Counted from the first letter of the stretch, positions 1 to 10,700 are shown. The stretch: DNA of 34,443 nt from Pelagibacteraceae bacterium TMED124 (GCA_002171275.2 NHFZ02000017.1:1-34443); one strand, 5' to 3'. The notes: generated by a model not told the origin, from the letters alone. Numbers and translations: made by a program.

Positions 1-130
1 AAATATATTTTAAATAATCCATTATTAATTCATTATATTTAGACATTATATTCAAATATTTAGTAGTATCAAACGAATAATCTAAATAATTTATTGTATT
101 AAATATATTTTTTGTTTTTATTTGATCCAT
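1..130 (-). CDS. Partial hypothetical protein (left edge, N-terminal 43 residues)
   Basis: An open frame on the minus strand begins with ATG at 130-128 and runs off the left edge with no stop in 43 codons. In DNA this rich in A+T such a run is unlikely by chance. The start reads MDQIKTKNIFNTINYL and the visible part is rich in Asn, Tyr, Ile and Lys, as is usual for this genome. It is transcribed divergently from the gene at 201, leaving 70 bases for two promoters. No domain is recognisable. The C-terminus lies outside the window, so function cannot be assigned. Confidence 0.55.
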   Translation of the reverse strand, partial: MDQIKTKNIFNTINYLDYSFDTTKYLNIMSKYNELIMDYLKYI

Positions 131-200
131 TGTATATTTAACATAATATATTTTTTTATTAAATAAATATTTAAAGATTTAAATAAAATGAATACATATA
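131..200. promoter_or_regulatory. Divergent intergenic promoter region
   Basis: Seventy bases of almost pure A+T separate two divergently oriented starts (130 minus, 201 plus). Promoters for both must lie here or inside the coding ends. An ATG at 188 is out of frame with the gene at 201 and is probably not used. I see no exact copy of the mimivirus early motif AAAATTGA. Confidence 0.35.
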
Positions 201-515
201 ATGTCTTCTGAAGAAGCTGCTCAAACCACATCTTCCACTAATTATAAATTACCTAGTGGAACTACCCTACAACATGCTACCAAACTAGCAATCGTTGAAG
301 ATAAACCAATTATGTTTGATTATTGGACATCCTCATGTGACAAAGATGTTTTAATCGGTGTAAGAGAAAATGAAGAAAAATTATTAGTTAAAAGTGAAGA
401 AGAATACACCAGTCCTATTAGTAAAATTTATAAAGTTGAAACAGAATACATTATTATTACAGAAAATTCTATATATGTTGTTTCTGCTGATATACCTACT
501 AAACGTGTATCATAA
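201..515 (+). CDS. Small conserved hypothetical protein, 104 aa
   Basis: A short acidic protein with no signal peptide or membrane segment. The first 15 or so residues are Ser/Thr-rich and probably disordered. The rest alternates short hydrophobic stretches, for example KPIMFDYW (about 35-42) and EYIIITENSIYVVSA (about 82-96), with charged turns, suggesting a small beta-rich fold. From memory, similar short proteins occur in mimivirus relatives, but I cannot verify this here and assign no function. Codons are somewhat richer in C and G than the neighbours, which can go with high expression. It ends inside a perfect hairpin shared with the convergent DnaJ gene. Confidence 0.8.
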   Translation: MSSEEAAQTTSSTNYKLPSGTTLQHATKLAIVEDKPIMFDYWTSSCDKDVLIGVRENEEKLLVKSEEEYTSPISKIYKVETEYIIITENSIYVVSADIPTKRVS

Positions 516-539
516 ATTAATTATTAATAATTTATGATA
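508..539. terminator. Hairpin between convergent genes (12-bp stem, 8-nt loop)
   Basis: Bases 508-519 pair perfectly with 528-539. The stem contains the stop codon of the plus-strand gene (513-515) and touches the stop of the minus-strand DnaJ gene (540-542). It can therefore serve both convergent transcripts. Mimivirus transcripts are known to end at such AT-rich hairpins, so a 3'-end or polyadenylation signal is the natural reading. Confidence 0.7.
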
Positions 540-1520
540 TTACAATATTTCATTTAATTTCTTTTTTTGTTCTTCTGATAATGACTTTGGAAATATTATT
601 TCAAATTTTATTATTATATCGCCTTTATTATTATTTCTTTCAAATCCCATATCTCTTATTGTCGTTTCTGTACCCGGTCTAACAATCGACTCATTACTAG
701 AATTTATTGTATATGTTTTACCATTTAAATGCTCCAATTGAAATGAAAATCCCATCAATGCTTCTTTCAATGTTATTGTATATTTATAATGTAAATTTAA
801 TCCATTTCTTATAAATTTACTAGTATTTTCTATTTTTATAAATAATTTTATATCTCCTTTTTCACCCTCTTCTGAACAATTCCCTTTATTTTCCAATATT
901 ATCAATTCATTATTATCTATTCCTTTCGGTATTGGAACATATATCATTTCATGTTCCATTCGTTTTACTCCATCTGAACATATCCATCTTTCTATTTCTA
1001 ATGGATAATTCATACCCATATATGCTTCATTTATATTTATTGTTATTTCCTTTATAATTGGAGAAGGTTTTCTTTTAAAAATTTTTTTTCTATTTATTGG
1101 CATTCCATTTAATGATTCATCCATCGCTTCCCCCATACCAAAAAACATTTTAAAAATATCATCCATTCCACCATTTTGTGGCATTTGATTACCTTTATTC
1201 ATTGGCATTACACCTATATGCACTCTTCCACCTGGAAATGGCATTCCTCCTGAACGCATCTCACCAAATGGAAATGGCATTGGAAATCCACCAGGAAATG
1301 GCATCCTGCCTTCTCCTCCCCCCATTTTCTGTTGTAAATCATACATTTGTCTTTTTTCTGAAGTTCCCAACGTTTGATACGCTTCATTTATTTGTTTAAA
1401 TTTTTCTGCACTACCTGTCTGTTTATCCGGGTGATATTGTAATGATAATCTACGATAAGCCTTTTTTATTTCACTTTCTGATGCGTTCGAATCTACGCCC
1501 AATACTTTATAATAATCCAT
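540..1520 (-). CDS. DnaJ-like (class B, Hsp40) co-chaperone
   Basis: An Hsp40 that would recruit Hsp70 and stimulate its ATPase while presenting unfolded clients. The J domain fills residues 1-65, with HPD at 30-32 in QYHPDKQTG. A linker rich in Gly, Met, Phe and Pro follows (about 66-110, with GGFPMPFPFG and repeated MPFPGG). The C-terminal substrate-binding beta-sandwich region occupies about 160-326. It includes VPIPKGIDNNELIILENKGN, and the end (SLSEEQKKKLNEIL) matches the family. No CxxCxGxG zinc repeats are present, so it is the Sis1/DNAJB1 class rather than bacterial DnaJ. At 326 residues the length is normal. It diverges from the clamp-loader gene across 50 bases. The protein is likely cytosolic or in the virus factory, helping fold capsid or replication proteins. 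A second J-domain gene lies at 3857-4744. Confidence 0.95.
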   Translation of the reverse strand: MDYYKVLGVDSNASESEIKKAYRRLSLQYHPDKQTGSAEKFKQINEAYQTLGTSEKRQMYDLQQKMGGGEGRMPFPGGFPMPFPFGEMRSGGMPFPGGRVHIGVMPMNKGNQMPQNGGMDDIFKMFFGMGEAMDESLNGMPINRKKIFKRKPSPIIKEITININEAYMGMNYPLEIERWICSDGVKRMEHEMIYVPIPKGIDNNELIILENKGNCSEEGEKGDIKLFIKIENTSKFIRNGLNLHYKYTITLKEALMGFSFQLEHLNGKTYTINSSNESIVRPGTETTIRDMGFERNNNKGDIIIKFEIIFPKSLSEEQKKKLNEIL

Positions 1521-1570
1521 TTGTATAATTATATAAAGATTAACTTAAATATTATTTTACGAATTAAATT
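1521..1570. promoter_or_regulatory. Bidirectional promoter between DnaJ and clamp-loader genes
   Basis: Fifty AT-rich bases separate two divergent starts. On the minus strand, TAATCTTTATATAATT lies about 25 bases before the DnaJ ATG. Similar TCTTTATAT strings stand just before several other starts (26052, 25326, 28412), so this may be a shared promoter element. That is inference only. Confidence 0.35.
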
Positions 1571-2527
1571 ATGAATACCCCATTTTTAAAAAAATATCAA
1601 CCACTTTTTTACAAAGATTTTATAATTGATAAAGATTATATCGATTTATTAAAAACACTATTAGATATGGATAACCTTAATATACTATTAATTGGAAATA
1701 ATGGTTCCGGTAAAACTTCATTAATTGAAGCAACTATTAGAGAATATTACAACTCCGAAACTATACCGCAAAATAATGTTTTAGTTATTAATAATTTAAA
1801 AGAACAAGGTATACAATATTATCGAAACGAAGTTAGAACGTTTAGTCAATCTAGAAGTAACATCCCTAATAAAAAAAAATTTATTATATTGGATGATATC
1901 GATTTAATTAATGAACAAAGTCAACAAGTTTTTAGAAATTGTATTGATAAATATAGCCATAATGTTCATTTTTTATCTAGTTGCACAAACATCCAAAAAG
2001 TTATTGATGCTGTTCAATCCAGATGTAGTATCATTAAAATTAAACCTATGAAAAAAGCTTTTTTAAATAAAATTTTTAATAAAATTAAACAAAATGAAAA
2101 AATAAATATTGATAAAAAAGCACAAGAATTAATTCTTAATATTTGTAATAATTCTATTAGACAACTCATCAATTATTTAGAAAAATTTAAATTATTAAAT
2201 GCTAAAATAACTTGTAAAAAAGTTAAAGAAATTTGCACCAATATCAGTTTTTATGAATTTGAACAATATACTAATGCTTGGTTTAAAGAAAAAAATATCA
2301 CCAAATCTGTTAATATCATTTTTTCTGTATTTAATAAAGGTTATTCTGTAATGGATATTTTAGATAATTATTTCATTTTCATAAAAATGACTGATTTCAT
2401 TTCTGAAAACCAAAAATACGATATTATTAAAATAATTTGTCGCTATATTTCTATTTTTCATACCATTCATGAAAATGAACTAGAACTTGTTTTATTTACA
2501 AATGATTTAATAAAAATATTAGTATAA
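1571..2527 (+). CDS. Clamp-loader (RFC-like) small-subunit AAA+ ATPase
   Basis: A replication factor C small-subunit homologue, expected to help load the PCNA sliding clamp onto primed viral DNA. The Walker A motif is GNNGSGKT at 42-49. The Walker B region at 104-111 reads FIILDDID. The clamp-loader hallmark SRC stands at 150-152 (QSRCSIIKI), where the arginine normally acts as a finger towards the neighbouring subunit. A helical collar-like region fills about 215-318. At 318 residues it matches the family. In Walker B the usual DE pair is DD, so the catalytic glutamate appears replaced by aspartate and this subunit may hydrolyse ATP weakly. Giant viruses usually carry several such subunits, and only this one is in the window. 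The stop codon lies inside a 7-bp hairpin 11 bases before the next gene. Confidence 0.93.
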   Translation: MNTPFLKKYQPLFYKDFIIDKDYIDLLKTLLDMDNLNILLIGNNGSGKTSLIEATIREYYNSETIPQNNVLVINNLKEQGIQYYRNEVRTFSQSRSNIPNKKKFIILDDIDLINEQSQQVFRNCIDKYSHNVHFLSSCTNIQKVIDAVQSRCSIIKIKPMKKAFLNKIFNKIKQNEKINIDKKAQELILNICNNSIRQLINYLEKFKLLNAKITCKKVKEICTNISFYEFEQYTNAWFKEKNITKSVNIIFSVFNKGYSVMDILDNYFIFIKMTDFISENQKYDIIKIICRYISIFHTIHENELELVLFTNDLIKILV

Positions 2528-2538
2528 TGTAATTATAC
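2522..2538 (+). terminator. Short hairpin at the clamp-loader stop
   Basis: GTATAAT (2522-2528) and ATTATAC (2532-2538) form a perfect 7-bp stem with a 3-nt loop. The stem contains the stop codon and ends one base before the ATG of the next gene. It fits the gene-end hairpins elsewhere in the window, though it is one of the shorter ones. Confidence 0.5.
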
Positions 2539-2871
2539 ATGAGTCAAATATTTCAAAAACCTATTCCTAAAAAAATATTATTAGACTTATTAAACAGTTA
2601 CTGCGAAAAAAATAAAGAATATTTCATATTCTCAAAAACTGCTTTCAAAAAAATGAAATTAAAACCTGAAAATTTTGATAAATTTTATGAAATTATTAAA
2701 CCTTATTATTTTAAATCCAAACAATTTTATTTAGAAAGAGATAAGAATTATAAGAATATTATAACTATTATCCGACAAATTTGCAAATTTAATTATATGG
2801 CTTATACTTCAAAAATTATATATCTTAAATCTACTTATGAAATCAAATATTTTATCTACCATGACTTATAA
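2539..2871 (+). CDS. Conserved giant-virus hypothetical protein, 110 aa
   Basis: A small basic protein without membrane segments or catalytic motifs I can name. It starts MSQIFQKPIPKKILLDLLN, has an aromatic central part (YYFKSKQFYLERDKNY, about 66-81), then IIRQICKFNYMAYTSKI, and ends in a Tyr/Phe-rich strand. From memory this pattern, with PIP.ILLDLL near the start and IRQICK near the end, recurs in many mimivirus- and phycodnavirus-like genomes as an uncharacterised family. It follows the clamp-loader gene at 11 bases on the same strand and overlaps the tail of the convergent gene by 20 bases. Confidence 0.8.
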   Translation: MSQIFQKPIPKKILLDLLNSYCEKNKEYFIFSKTAFKKMKLKPENFDKFYEIIKPYYFKSKQFYLERDKNYKNIITIIRQICKFNYMAYTSKIIYLKSTYEIKYFIYHDL

Positions 2872-2881
2872 CAAAATATTT
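2845..2881. terminator. Hairpin over overlapping convergent gene ends (9-bp stem)
   Basis: AAATATTTT (2845-2853) pairs with AAAATATTT (2873-2881) across a 19-nt loop. The loop holds the stop of the plus gene and the left arm overlaps the stop of the minus gene. The loop is longer than in the other hairpins, so confidence is moderate. Confidence 0.45.
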
Positions 2882-3826
2882 AGAAACCACTGTATTCGCA
2901 TTATATATTTGTTGTCTACTTAATCTTGTAAACCAATTATATTTAGTTCTTTTCAATATTTCTTCTTTTGGTAAATATAGTCCATACAAATCTTTATCAA
3001 AATCTATATATGTAGCATTCATCAAATCATCCACCACCACCACTTTATCACATTTCGTTCTTATACCAAATCTCTTACCCGATAACAAACCACATTTACC
3101 CTTATCTATTAAATCAAATAAATAACTATCTGCTTCTCCTGAAAAATCCTGCATTTTAGTATTATCATTTGATAATAATACCTCCAATTTATTTACATAA
3201 TTATGCATCTCCTTTGAATTCTTTTTACATCCCATTATCTTCCTACTAGGAAAAAATCTCGTTTTTGACGATGATACATTTCTCGCTACCATATCACCTA
3301 CAAACATATTTTTTTTACCTATTCTTTCATACCATAAATCTTTTAAATCTTTTAATACTATCATACTATTTGGTAATAGAAAACCACCATAATAATATAA
3401 TGTTTTAGCTAAAGCTAAATCTCTCATATGAGAACGTATTGGATTCGCTAACCCATTCACATTTATCGTCCAACCCGGTATTAAATTACCAAATGAATCA
3501 TCGTTTATCAAACAAACATTAAAACTTTTTGAACAAAATTTTACTATACTCTCCACACACATTTCCAAATACATTTGATTTAATTTCTTTGTATTTCTCG
3601 ATTTAAAATCTAACCAATTTCTTGCATTCACATCATAATTTGTATGAATCCAAAGTATTGGTTTCCCCGATAGCTTCTTATCTTCATCCAATAAATATTT
3701 TTTTACTAATGGAAAATTACTCAATTCTTCATCTGGTATATATTTCTTTTTATATCTGTTATATATCAAACTAATAATCATTATAAACACCACAACCATA
3801 ATGTATTTCATTTTCATTTTCAACAT
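2852..3826 (-). CDS. Membrane-anchored glycosyltransferase-like protein (GT32/capsular-synthesis type)
   Basis: A single hydrophobic segment at about 8-22 (YIMVVVFIMIISLIY) followed by a basic stretch looks like a type II signal anchor, placing the rest in the ER/Golgi lumen or on the virion face. The globular part resembles GT32/capsular-polysaccharide-synthesis proteins: KPILWIHTNYDVNARNW (55-71), then FNVCLINDDSF (102-112), then RDLALAKTLYYYGGF (135-149). In active enzymes the YGG motif leads into a metal-binding DxD, but here the sequence continues LLPNSMIV, so the DxD is absent. The product may be inactive, metal-independent or a binding protein. Similar proteins are, from memory, widespread in giant viruses. 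It follows the J-domain gene on the same strand after 30 bases and overlaps its convergent neighbour by 20 bases. Confidence 0.7.
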   Translation of the reverse strand: MLKMKMKYIMVVVFIMIISLIYNRYKKKYIPDEELSNFPLVKKYLLDEDKKLSGKPILWIHTNYDVNARNWLDFKSRNTKKLNQMYLEMCVESIVKFCSKSFNVCLINDDSFGNLIPGWTINVNGLANPIRSHMRDLALAKTLYYYGGFLLPNSMIVLKDLKDLWYERIGKKNMFVGDMVARNVSSSKTRFFPSRKIMGCKKNSKEMHNYVNKLEVLLSNDNTKMQDFSGEADSYLFDLIDKGKCGLLSGKRFGIRTKCDKVVVVDDLMNATYIDFDKDLYGLYLPKEEILKRTKYNWFTRLSRQQIYNANTVVSKYFVISHGR

Positions 3827-3856
3827 CGTTTATATATATATTATAATTTTTTTTTA

Positions 3857-4744
3857 TTAATTATTTAATTGTTTTAAATGCATCCACCATTCTTTATTAC
3901 TTTTTTCTACTTCCTCTTGTTGTTTTAATAAATTAAATGCTGTTATCGCGGCTAATTCATCGTCTTTTATTTTCCTATTTTCCAAGATTTTTTTCGAAGA
4001 TTTTAATGACATTGCACTCACATCCTGATTCTCCCTTGCCCTATTTAATTCATCTATATTTCTATATTTTTCTTTATTTATAAAATCTTCCTCCGTTACA
4101 GGAACTACTGTTTCCGTATGAGCCTTTTTTAAATCTTCATATTGTAATTTACTAAATATATGCGAACTATATTGTTCAACCGTATTTTCTCTATTTAAAT
4201 TATATCCTCCTGAATCACCATTTAAACCATTCACATCACTATGTTTTATCAATGCTTTTTGTTGTGTCTTTTTTTTATTAAAAAATTTACCAAAATCATT
4301 TAACGATTTCACCGTACCTACATCTTCCATTTCCTCTTTGAACCATTCTCCATAACCTGTTTCATTTTCTTTATCTCTTATTTTCGTCTTTTCAAACATT
4401 TCATTAAACCATTTATTAAAATCCCTCACACTTTTTCCATGTAATTTCTTTAATAACAATTTATCACTTTCACTTGTTATATTCCCCAAATCAGACGTAT
4501 ATTCTGCATTATATATATCCTGTTCTTTCTTTATTCTAAAATTATATATATTCTCTATTCTTTTATAAGCCTTTAAAAAAAATAAAAATACTTCTTTATC
4601 CAACCTCGATTTGTCTGGATGAGTTTTTAATGCCATTTCTTTCGCCTTTTTTAAATCTTTTTTATCAAAATTATGCTTCAAATGAAAAAGATTTAACAAA
4701 TCTTTTAAATTGTAATTTTCTATTTGTAAATCTAAATCTTCCAT
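3857..4744 (-). CDS. J-domain-containing protein, 295 aa
   Basis: The first 75 residues form a divergent J domain with the HPD tripeptide at 42-44 (THPDKSRLD), preceded by a helix rich in Lys and followed by FLFFLKAYKRIENIYNF. The rest, about 80-295, is charged and mostly helical or disordered, without zinc fingers, G/F linker or DnaJ substrate-binding domain. It is not a general DnaJ; it more likely brings Hsp70 to a particular viral client, or is a virion protein. Comparable J-domain proteins of unknown role are, as far as I recall, conserved in mimivirus relatives. It diverges from the 4666-codon gene across only 49 bases, so the two may share regulation. Confidence 0.8.
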   Translation of the reverse strand: MEDLDLQIENYNLKDLLNLFHLKHNFDKKDLKKAKEMALKTHPDKSRLDKEVFLFFLKAYKRIENIYNFRIKKEQDIYNAEYTSDLGNITSESDKLLLKKLHGKSVRDFNKWFNEMFEKTKIRDKENETGYGEWFKEEMEDVGTVKSLNDFGKFFNKKKTQQKALIKHSDVNGLNGDSGGYNLNRENTVEQYSSHIFSKLQYEDLKKAHTETVVPVTEEDFINKEKYRNIDELNRARENQDVSAMSLKSSKKILENRKIKDDELAAITAFNLLKQQEEVEKSNKEWWMHLKQLNN

Positions 4745-4793
4745 ATAAATTAATTAGTATAAATTTTTATATAATTTATCTATTCAATATATA
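4745..4793. promoter_or_regulatory. Bidirectional promoter of the J-domain and kinesin-like genes
   Basis: Forty-nine bases, nearly all A and T, lie between two divergent ATGs. The plus strand carries TTTATCTATTCAATATATA just before the giant gene's start, comparable to TTTATCTATTTATATAA before the gene at 26429. There is no AAAATTGA early motif. Confidence 0.35.
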
Positions 4794-7700
4794 ATGGAAA
4801 ATGATCCACTTTGGATATTCTTACATCCAACCAAAAAAAAAGATAAACATTATGGTGTTTCTATCGGAACAAAATTAGAATTCCGTTCAAAAAAATATGT
4901 AGTAGAACCTTCTATACTAAACCATATTAATTTAACTCATAAAAAATTGGCAGAAAATGGTAAATGTATTAATAACGCTATCACACAAATGGCACAATAT
5001 ATTTCTACTAAACCTAAATTAGAATGTAATTTTTTTAATAATGTTGAAGATACTAGTTTAACAGCATCCTTTGTTGATGATGAACATATCAAACTTTCTT
5101 ATAAAAATAACATTGATAAAATATTAAAGGATGTCAATAATGAATGGGCTATTTTTAAAATTTGGGAAAAACAAAAGTTTAAACAACATCTACAAAAAGA
5201 TTCTATCATCATTTTGAAAAATATTTTATTTGCTTACGTATATTTATTTAATGAAAAACATTCTTATTATCGTTTTAGAAGAACTGGAACTAATTCTATT
5301 TGTCATTCTACTTATAATAAAAATGACTTTATATTATTAAAATTATGTTTAAAATCTTGTATTTTATATTATCTCGATCCTGAAATCAAAAAAAATTCTA
5401 TCAAAAAAATCAAATCCATTTTAAAAAATAAACAATTTAGAAATAAAGTCTTCTCACTTTTTTATCATATACAAGTCAAACATAAACATAAATTCTTAAT
5501 TGATGGTTATAATACTAGCAATAGAATTAAAAATAAAATTAATGCTATTCTTTATACTTACAATAAATTATACGCTAAATCAAACGGCACCTCTGATTTA
5601 TATACGAAATATATTATGCAAAAATATGTTAACTTATTCCCTATTTCTGTAAATGAAATTGCAAGATGGAGAGATGGTGGGGGTGGAACATTAATGCATA
5701 TCACCAAAACACAAGAATATAAAGCTGTTACTACTGCACATAAAACAGAAAATGATTTATTTTTCAAAATTGCTACAAAACAATGCTCTGAGGAAGAAAA
5801 AGACAGAATTGAAAAAGAAAAATCAAAAATTAATGGCAAAGAATGGAAAAGTAACTTAGTAGATTTAATGAATAATATTAATTATGCTACTTCATGGGGA
5901 AAAATTTCAACTATTTTATCTGTTTTTTTCCAAACTATTGTTTCTTCTCTATTTGAAAGTTTCTTTAATGATGATAATAAAATTTGTCATTTTGATAGTT
6001 TCCATCGATTTATCGAATTATATATACGTAAAGGACCTACTATACTATTTATGGTTTCCGCTATCATTATTTCTGAGTACATTATAAAAATTGAAAATAG
6101 TAGTTTAAATTTCATTATTCCCAAAGAACCTGATTTTGAAAAATTAAATATTGACGGTAATTTAAATGAAGATTATAAAACTAAACTTAAAACCGATTAT
6201 GAGCAATTTTTTGAAATTACAAAATTAAAAGCAAAATCTTCTGAACAAAAATCTGACCAACTTAATTTCACAATTATTTTAGAAAAATTATATAAATTTA
6301 TTGAATATATTGAAGAAGGTTGGGATAATATTGATGAAATTGCTAATTTTATTATGAAAGATTTAACTTATCCAAAACCTTTCACTAATAAAGGTGGGAC
6401 ATATTATATAACTGATATACCAACTTATAGAAAAGTTGGTTCAAAACCTTCTGGATTATATTTTAATCCTAGAACACTCAAGGAACTTAAATATCGTCAA
6501 ATTATTACTGAACCAAATAATATTGAAATGTTTGGTATTAATATTGATAAAGAAAAACCTTGGTATAAAGATTTTAAAGATAATATTAAAGGTGCATATG
6601 ATGACCCAGGTAAAGACGACAAAATAAAATTTATTTGTTTCGATTATTTCGATTTACCAAAATTGGCTGAAAAATATCATATAAAAGATAAAAATGAAGA
6701 AGAAACAAAGAAAAAAGACGACTTTTGTTTAAATTTTGTTAGTTCTATATTACCAAATAATGTCGGAGATGCTAGTGATTTAATACATGTCAGTAGTGAA
6801 GAAAAAAATTGTTTCTATTCTAATGTTACTTCTGCTCAAAAAAAATACATTGAACTTATGAAACATAAAAAAGATGATGAAAATGAGGATAATAAAAAAT
6901 ATAGTTTACAATTTGATTTAGAGGATGAACCTAGTGATGAAATGAAACAAGAAATGAAAGAAATTGAAGATCAAATGAAAGAATCAAACGAAAAACCTGA
7001 AAATTTATTATTACAACGTATCGAAAGAGAAAAGGATGAAAAACGTAAAATTGTAAATGAAACTAATGCAAAAATTCAACTTGAAAGAACGAAAAATGCC
7101 GAAAGAATTAAAGAATTAAACGATAGAATTAAAAGATTGGAACAAGATAAAAATATTGGTTCTGCTTCATCCGTTGATACTATTGGAACAGATATCGCCA
7201 CTTCGACCACTAATGTTCCTAATAAAACTGATGCTACTACCAATACTGATGTTGGAACTAATGAGAATATACTAAATGATCAAAAAGTAAAAGATTTAAT
7301 GGAAGAAGAAAAATCAAAAAGAGTAGTTCTACAAAATCAATTAAAACAACAAGAAAAATTAACAGACCAGTTAGAGATTTTGGTGGATTTAAACGAATAT
7401 ATGACAAAATTAAAATTAAATGAGGCTTTAAAGAAGAAACAAGAAGTGAGAATTGAAAAAAGGGAACAGATCAAAATAGTTTCACAAGATGTAACACAGT
7501 ATACAAATAAAATTAAAGAATTGCAAAATAAATTAGATGATGCAACTACGAAATTAAATCAATCCAAACGAAAGATAGGCTCTGAAAATGCACAATCATT
7601 TGAAGATGCTAGTAAAATTGAAACTTTTACTGAGGAAATAAATGAATTAAAAATAATATTAAAAGAAAAGGAGGAAAAGTCAGCAGAAACAACAATATTA

Positions 7701-10700
7701 ATACAAAATTTGGAAAAAAAAGGGGAATTCGATAAAAACGCTTTAAATGAATTTAAGACAAAATATGATAAGATGATACTGGAACAAAAGGAGAAATTAG
7801 ATAAATTAAGTGTTTTTGAGAAGGATTTGCAAGATAAGTTAAAAATTTCAAAAGAAGAGTTAACTCTTGTCAATAATAAGTTAATAGCTTCAGAAAAAGA
7901 AGTTACGGATCTGAAGGTGCAGCTTGAGGAAGCTACTACTAATATGGATGATAAAGAAAAGAAAGTTAGAACACTAGAAAAAGAATTAGAAGTTAAAGAA
8001 AATGAATTGAAAGCTGAAAAAGAAAAAGTAAAACAAATGATGTCTGATATCGAAAAAAATCAATCTGTAAAAGATGCACAAGCGCTAATAACTTTGGAAG
8101 AGCACAACAAAAAATACAAAGAATTACAAAAACAAGTAATTACAAATAATGTTACAAATAATAATTACATTTATTCCAAAGGAAAAGATACAATAAGTCT
8201 AAAATTAAATAATGATGATATACAACTTGTGAAATATACACAACGTGATGCGTTATTAAAAATGATTTTAAATTTAGAAGAAGAAATTATTGAATATGCT
8301 TGGGAAGTTTCTGATAAGAAAAAAATATTCACAAAACCAAAAATTTTTGAAAATATTATAAAAAAATTAAATGAAATTAATAAGTTCATAGAAGGTTTTA
8401 AGGATAGTAATAATAAAAAAACTTGGATTGAATTAAATTTCCATCCAAATGTTCTTGATTTAAATGATGCTAGTATGATATATAATACTATAGAAACGGT
8501 AAATCCAATAAATTATGGAACTGTATTCTTACATAATAGTAATATAGATGCAATTAAATATTTATCTGAATTTATCACTCAAGCATCAAAGAAAAAAAAC
8601 AATAAACTTACTATTAGAAAGGAAACAGAAAATCCTTTAAAAGAAAAATTTAGTAATGATTTATATTTACAAAATATAGACTCTATTAAAAGTTTTTCAG
8701 AATTAAAATTTTTATTTGAACAATATTTTAAAACATATGCTGATATAGCAAGCATTGAGTACAATCCATTAAAAATATATCAAATTAATGAGAAAGAAAA
8801 AACACAATGGAAGGAAAAACAAGAACAACATCAAAAAGTGAAAAGGGCAACTCAAGAGAAAGTAGAGATTTTTGATAAAAAAAATAATCAACAAGGCGGT
8901 GTTGGAGATGATGATGAAGTGAACAAAATTAAGACGCAATATGCAAAGGAACTTGTTGGTGTAGAACGTAGATCTATGAATCGGAAAGAAGAAAGGAAAG
9001 AGGCGTTGACGAGGAGACTGGCTAAACAAAAATCAACAAAGAAGAAAACGAAGGAAACAGAGGATGAAAATACAGAGGATGAAAAGGAAATAGATTTTAT
9101 TTTGAATATAAATGCTGAAACAACTGTATTTAATTTAAATAATCAACTGAAAAACGGCAAACCTATTGATGATAATACAGCCATAAAAAATATAAGTGGT
9201 AATTTTATTTACCACGTTTTTTTATATAAATTGTATATTGCATTTCAAGAAAAAGCAGAAGAAAAAGAAACATCGAGAGGAATGTTAAAAGGCAAACACG
9301 ATAAGGAAATAAAAAAAGATTTAATTAGTTCAAATTTGGAGGAAAGAATGATTCCTGAATTAATTGAAAGACAAGAATATTTTGATAAAATTATTGAATA
9401 TACCTATTTAAACAACAACAATATTCATTCGGTTGAAAAATTAAAAGCTATACAAGAATATTTTGGAGGTATTATAAAAAAAATCAATAATGGTGAATTA
9501 CACGAAATATATAATAAAGATAAAACTCTATTAAGTAATGCTATTGATGATATGGAAAACAAAATTAACCAGTACAAACAGGATGATGATGATAGACAAC
9601 AAATAATAAATAAATTAGGGAAAGAAATTACTGAAAAAAGTAAATTATATAAAGAGAAACATGAACAGGATAAAAAATCTTATGCTGATTTTAGTATAGA
9701 CAAATTATTAGATTTATGGGATACTACATTAAAAAAACGTTCTGACGAAAAAGGTAGTTCTAAAGAACAGATTGGTGGTGTTGGTGGTGAAAAATCAACA
9801 GATAAACGTAAAGAAAATTTTTGGAAAAATATAAATACCTATATAGAAAATTTTCCACAAAATGATAAGGATTTAGATGTAAAAGTAGATAAAAAACTTG
9901 ACAAAAAGTTTTTAATTTTTGGAGAAGAAGCATATAAAAAATTGAATAATCAAAATGATTATGTTGAATGGCAACCTAAAACCAATAAACGTGCATACGA
10001 AAAAATTTATTACAAAAAATATAAGGAAGATAGTTCGGATGATGATTTTAAAGAATATGAAGCAAATATATTCCATCAATTTTTAATTATTGGCAAATAT
10101 TTACGTGAAAAGGATATAGATTTACAAAAAATGAAAAGTTCAGAACATAATATAGAGTTAAAAATAGAAATATATCGGCAGTTTTTTAATAAGTTGGTTG
10201 AAGACTTTGGAAAACAAACTCATACACCAACAGAAATAGACTCTATAATAAATGTTTTTGAAGATAATTTGACAAATAACGATTGTCTTAATTCATTTTC
10301 TGATTTATGTGCAAGTTCCATACTAGACTATTGGATTAATTTCATAACAGAAGTTATAAAAAGAAAAGAACTATTAGAAAGGGTTAGAAAAGAGAAAGCG
10401 TTTTTAGAGTTTAAGGAAATTGAAGATGAATCGAAAATCCGAATGGATGATGAAACCTGGAGAAATATTACAATATTAGAAAAAGCATCATATATAAAAG
10501 AATTTGTATTTAATGAGGATAATACAGAAACGGTTGCTGCAACAATGAAAGATAACATTTTTTTATCAAAACCGTATAATTTAGCTCTAAATTATGCAAT
10601 CAATAACGACAATACTGAAGCAAAAACAAATTGGTTAAATTGGAAGAATCCCCCAGCAAAAACAGATGTAAATATGCCAGAAAATCGTGATAGCACCGAA

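Noticed and set aside
1178..1399. Plus-strand frame opposite DnaJ
   Set aside because: It is antisense to the J domain and the Gly/Met/Phe/Pro-rich linker and is a composition shadow.
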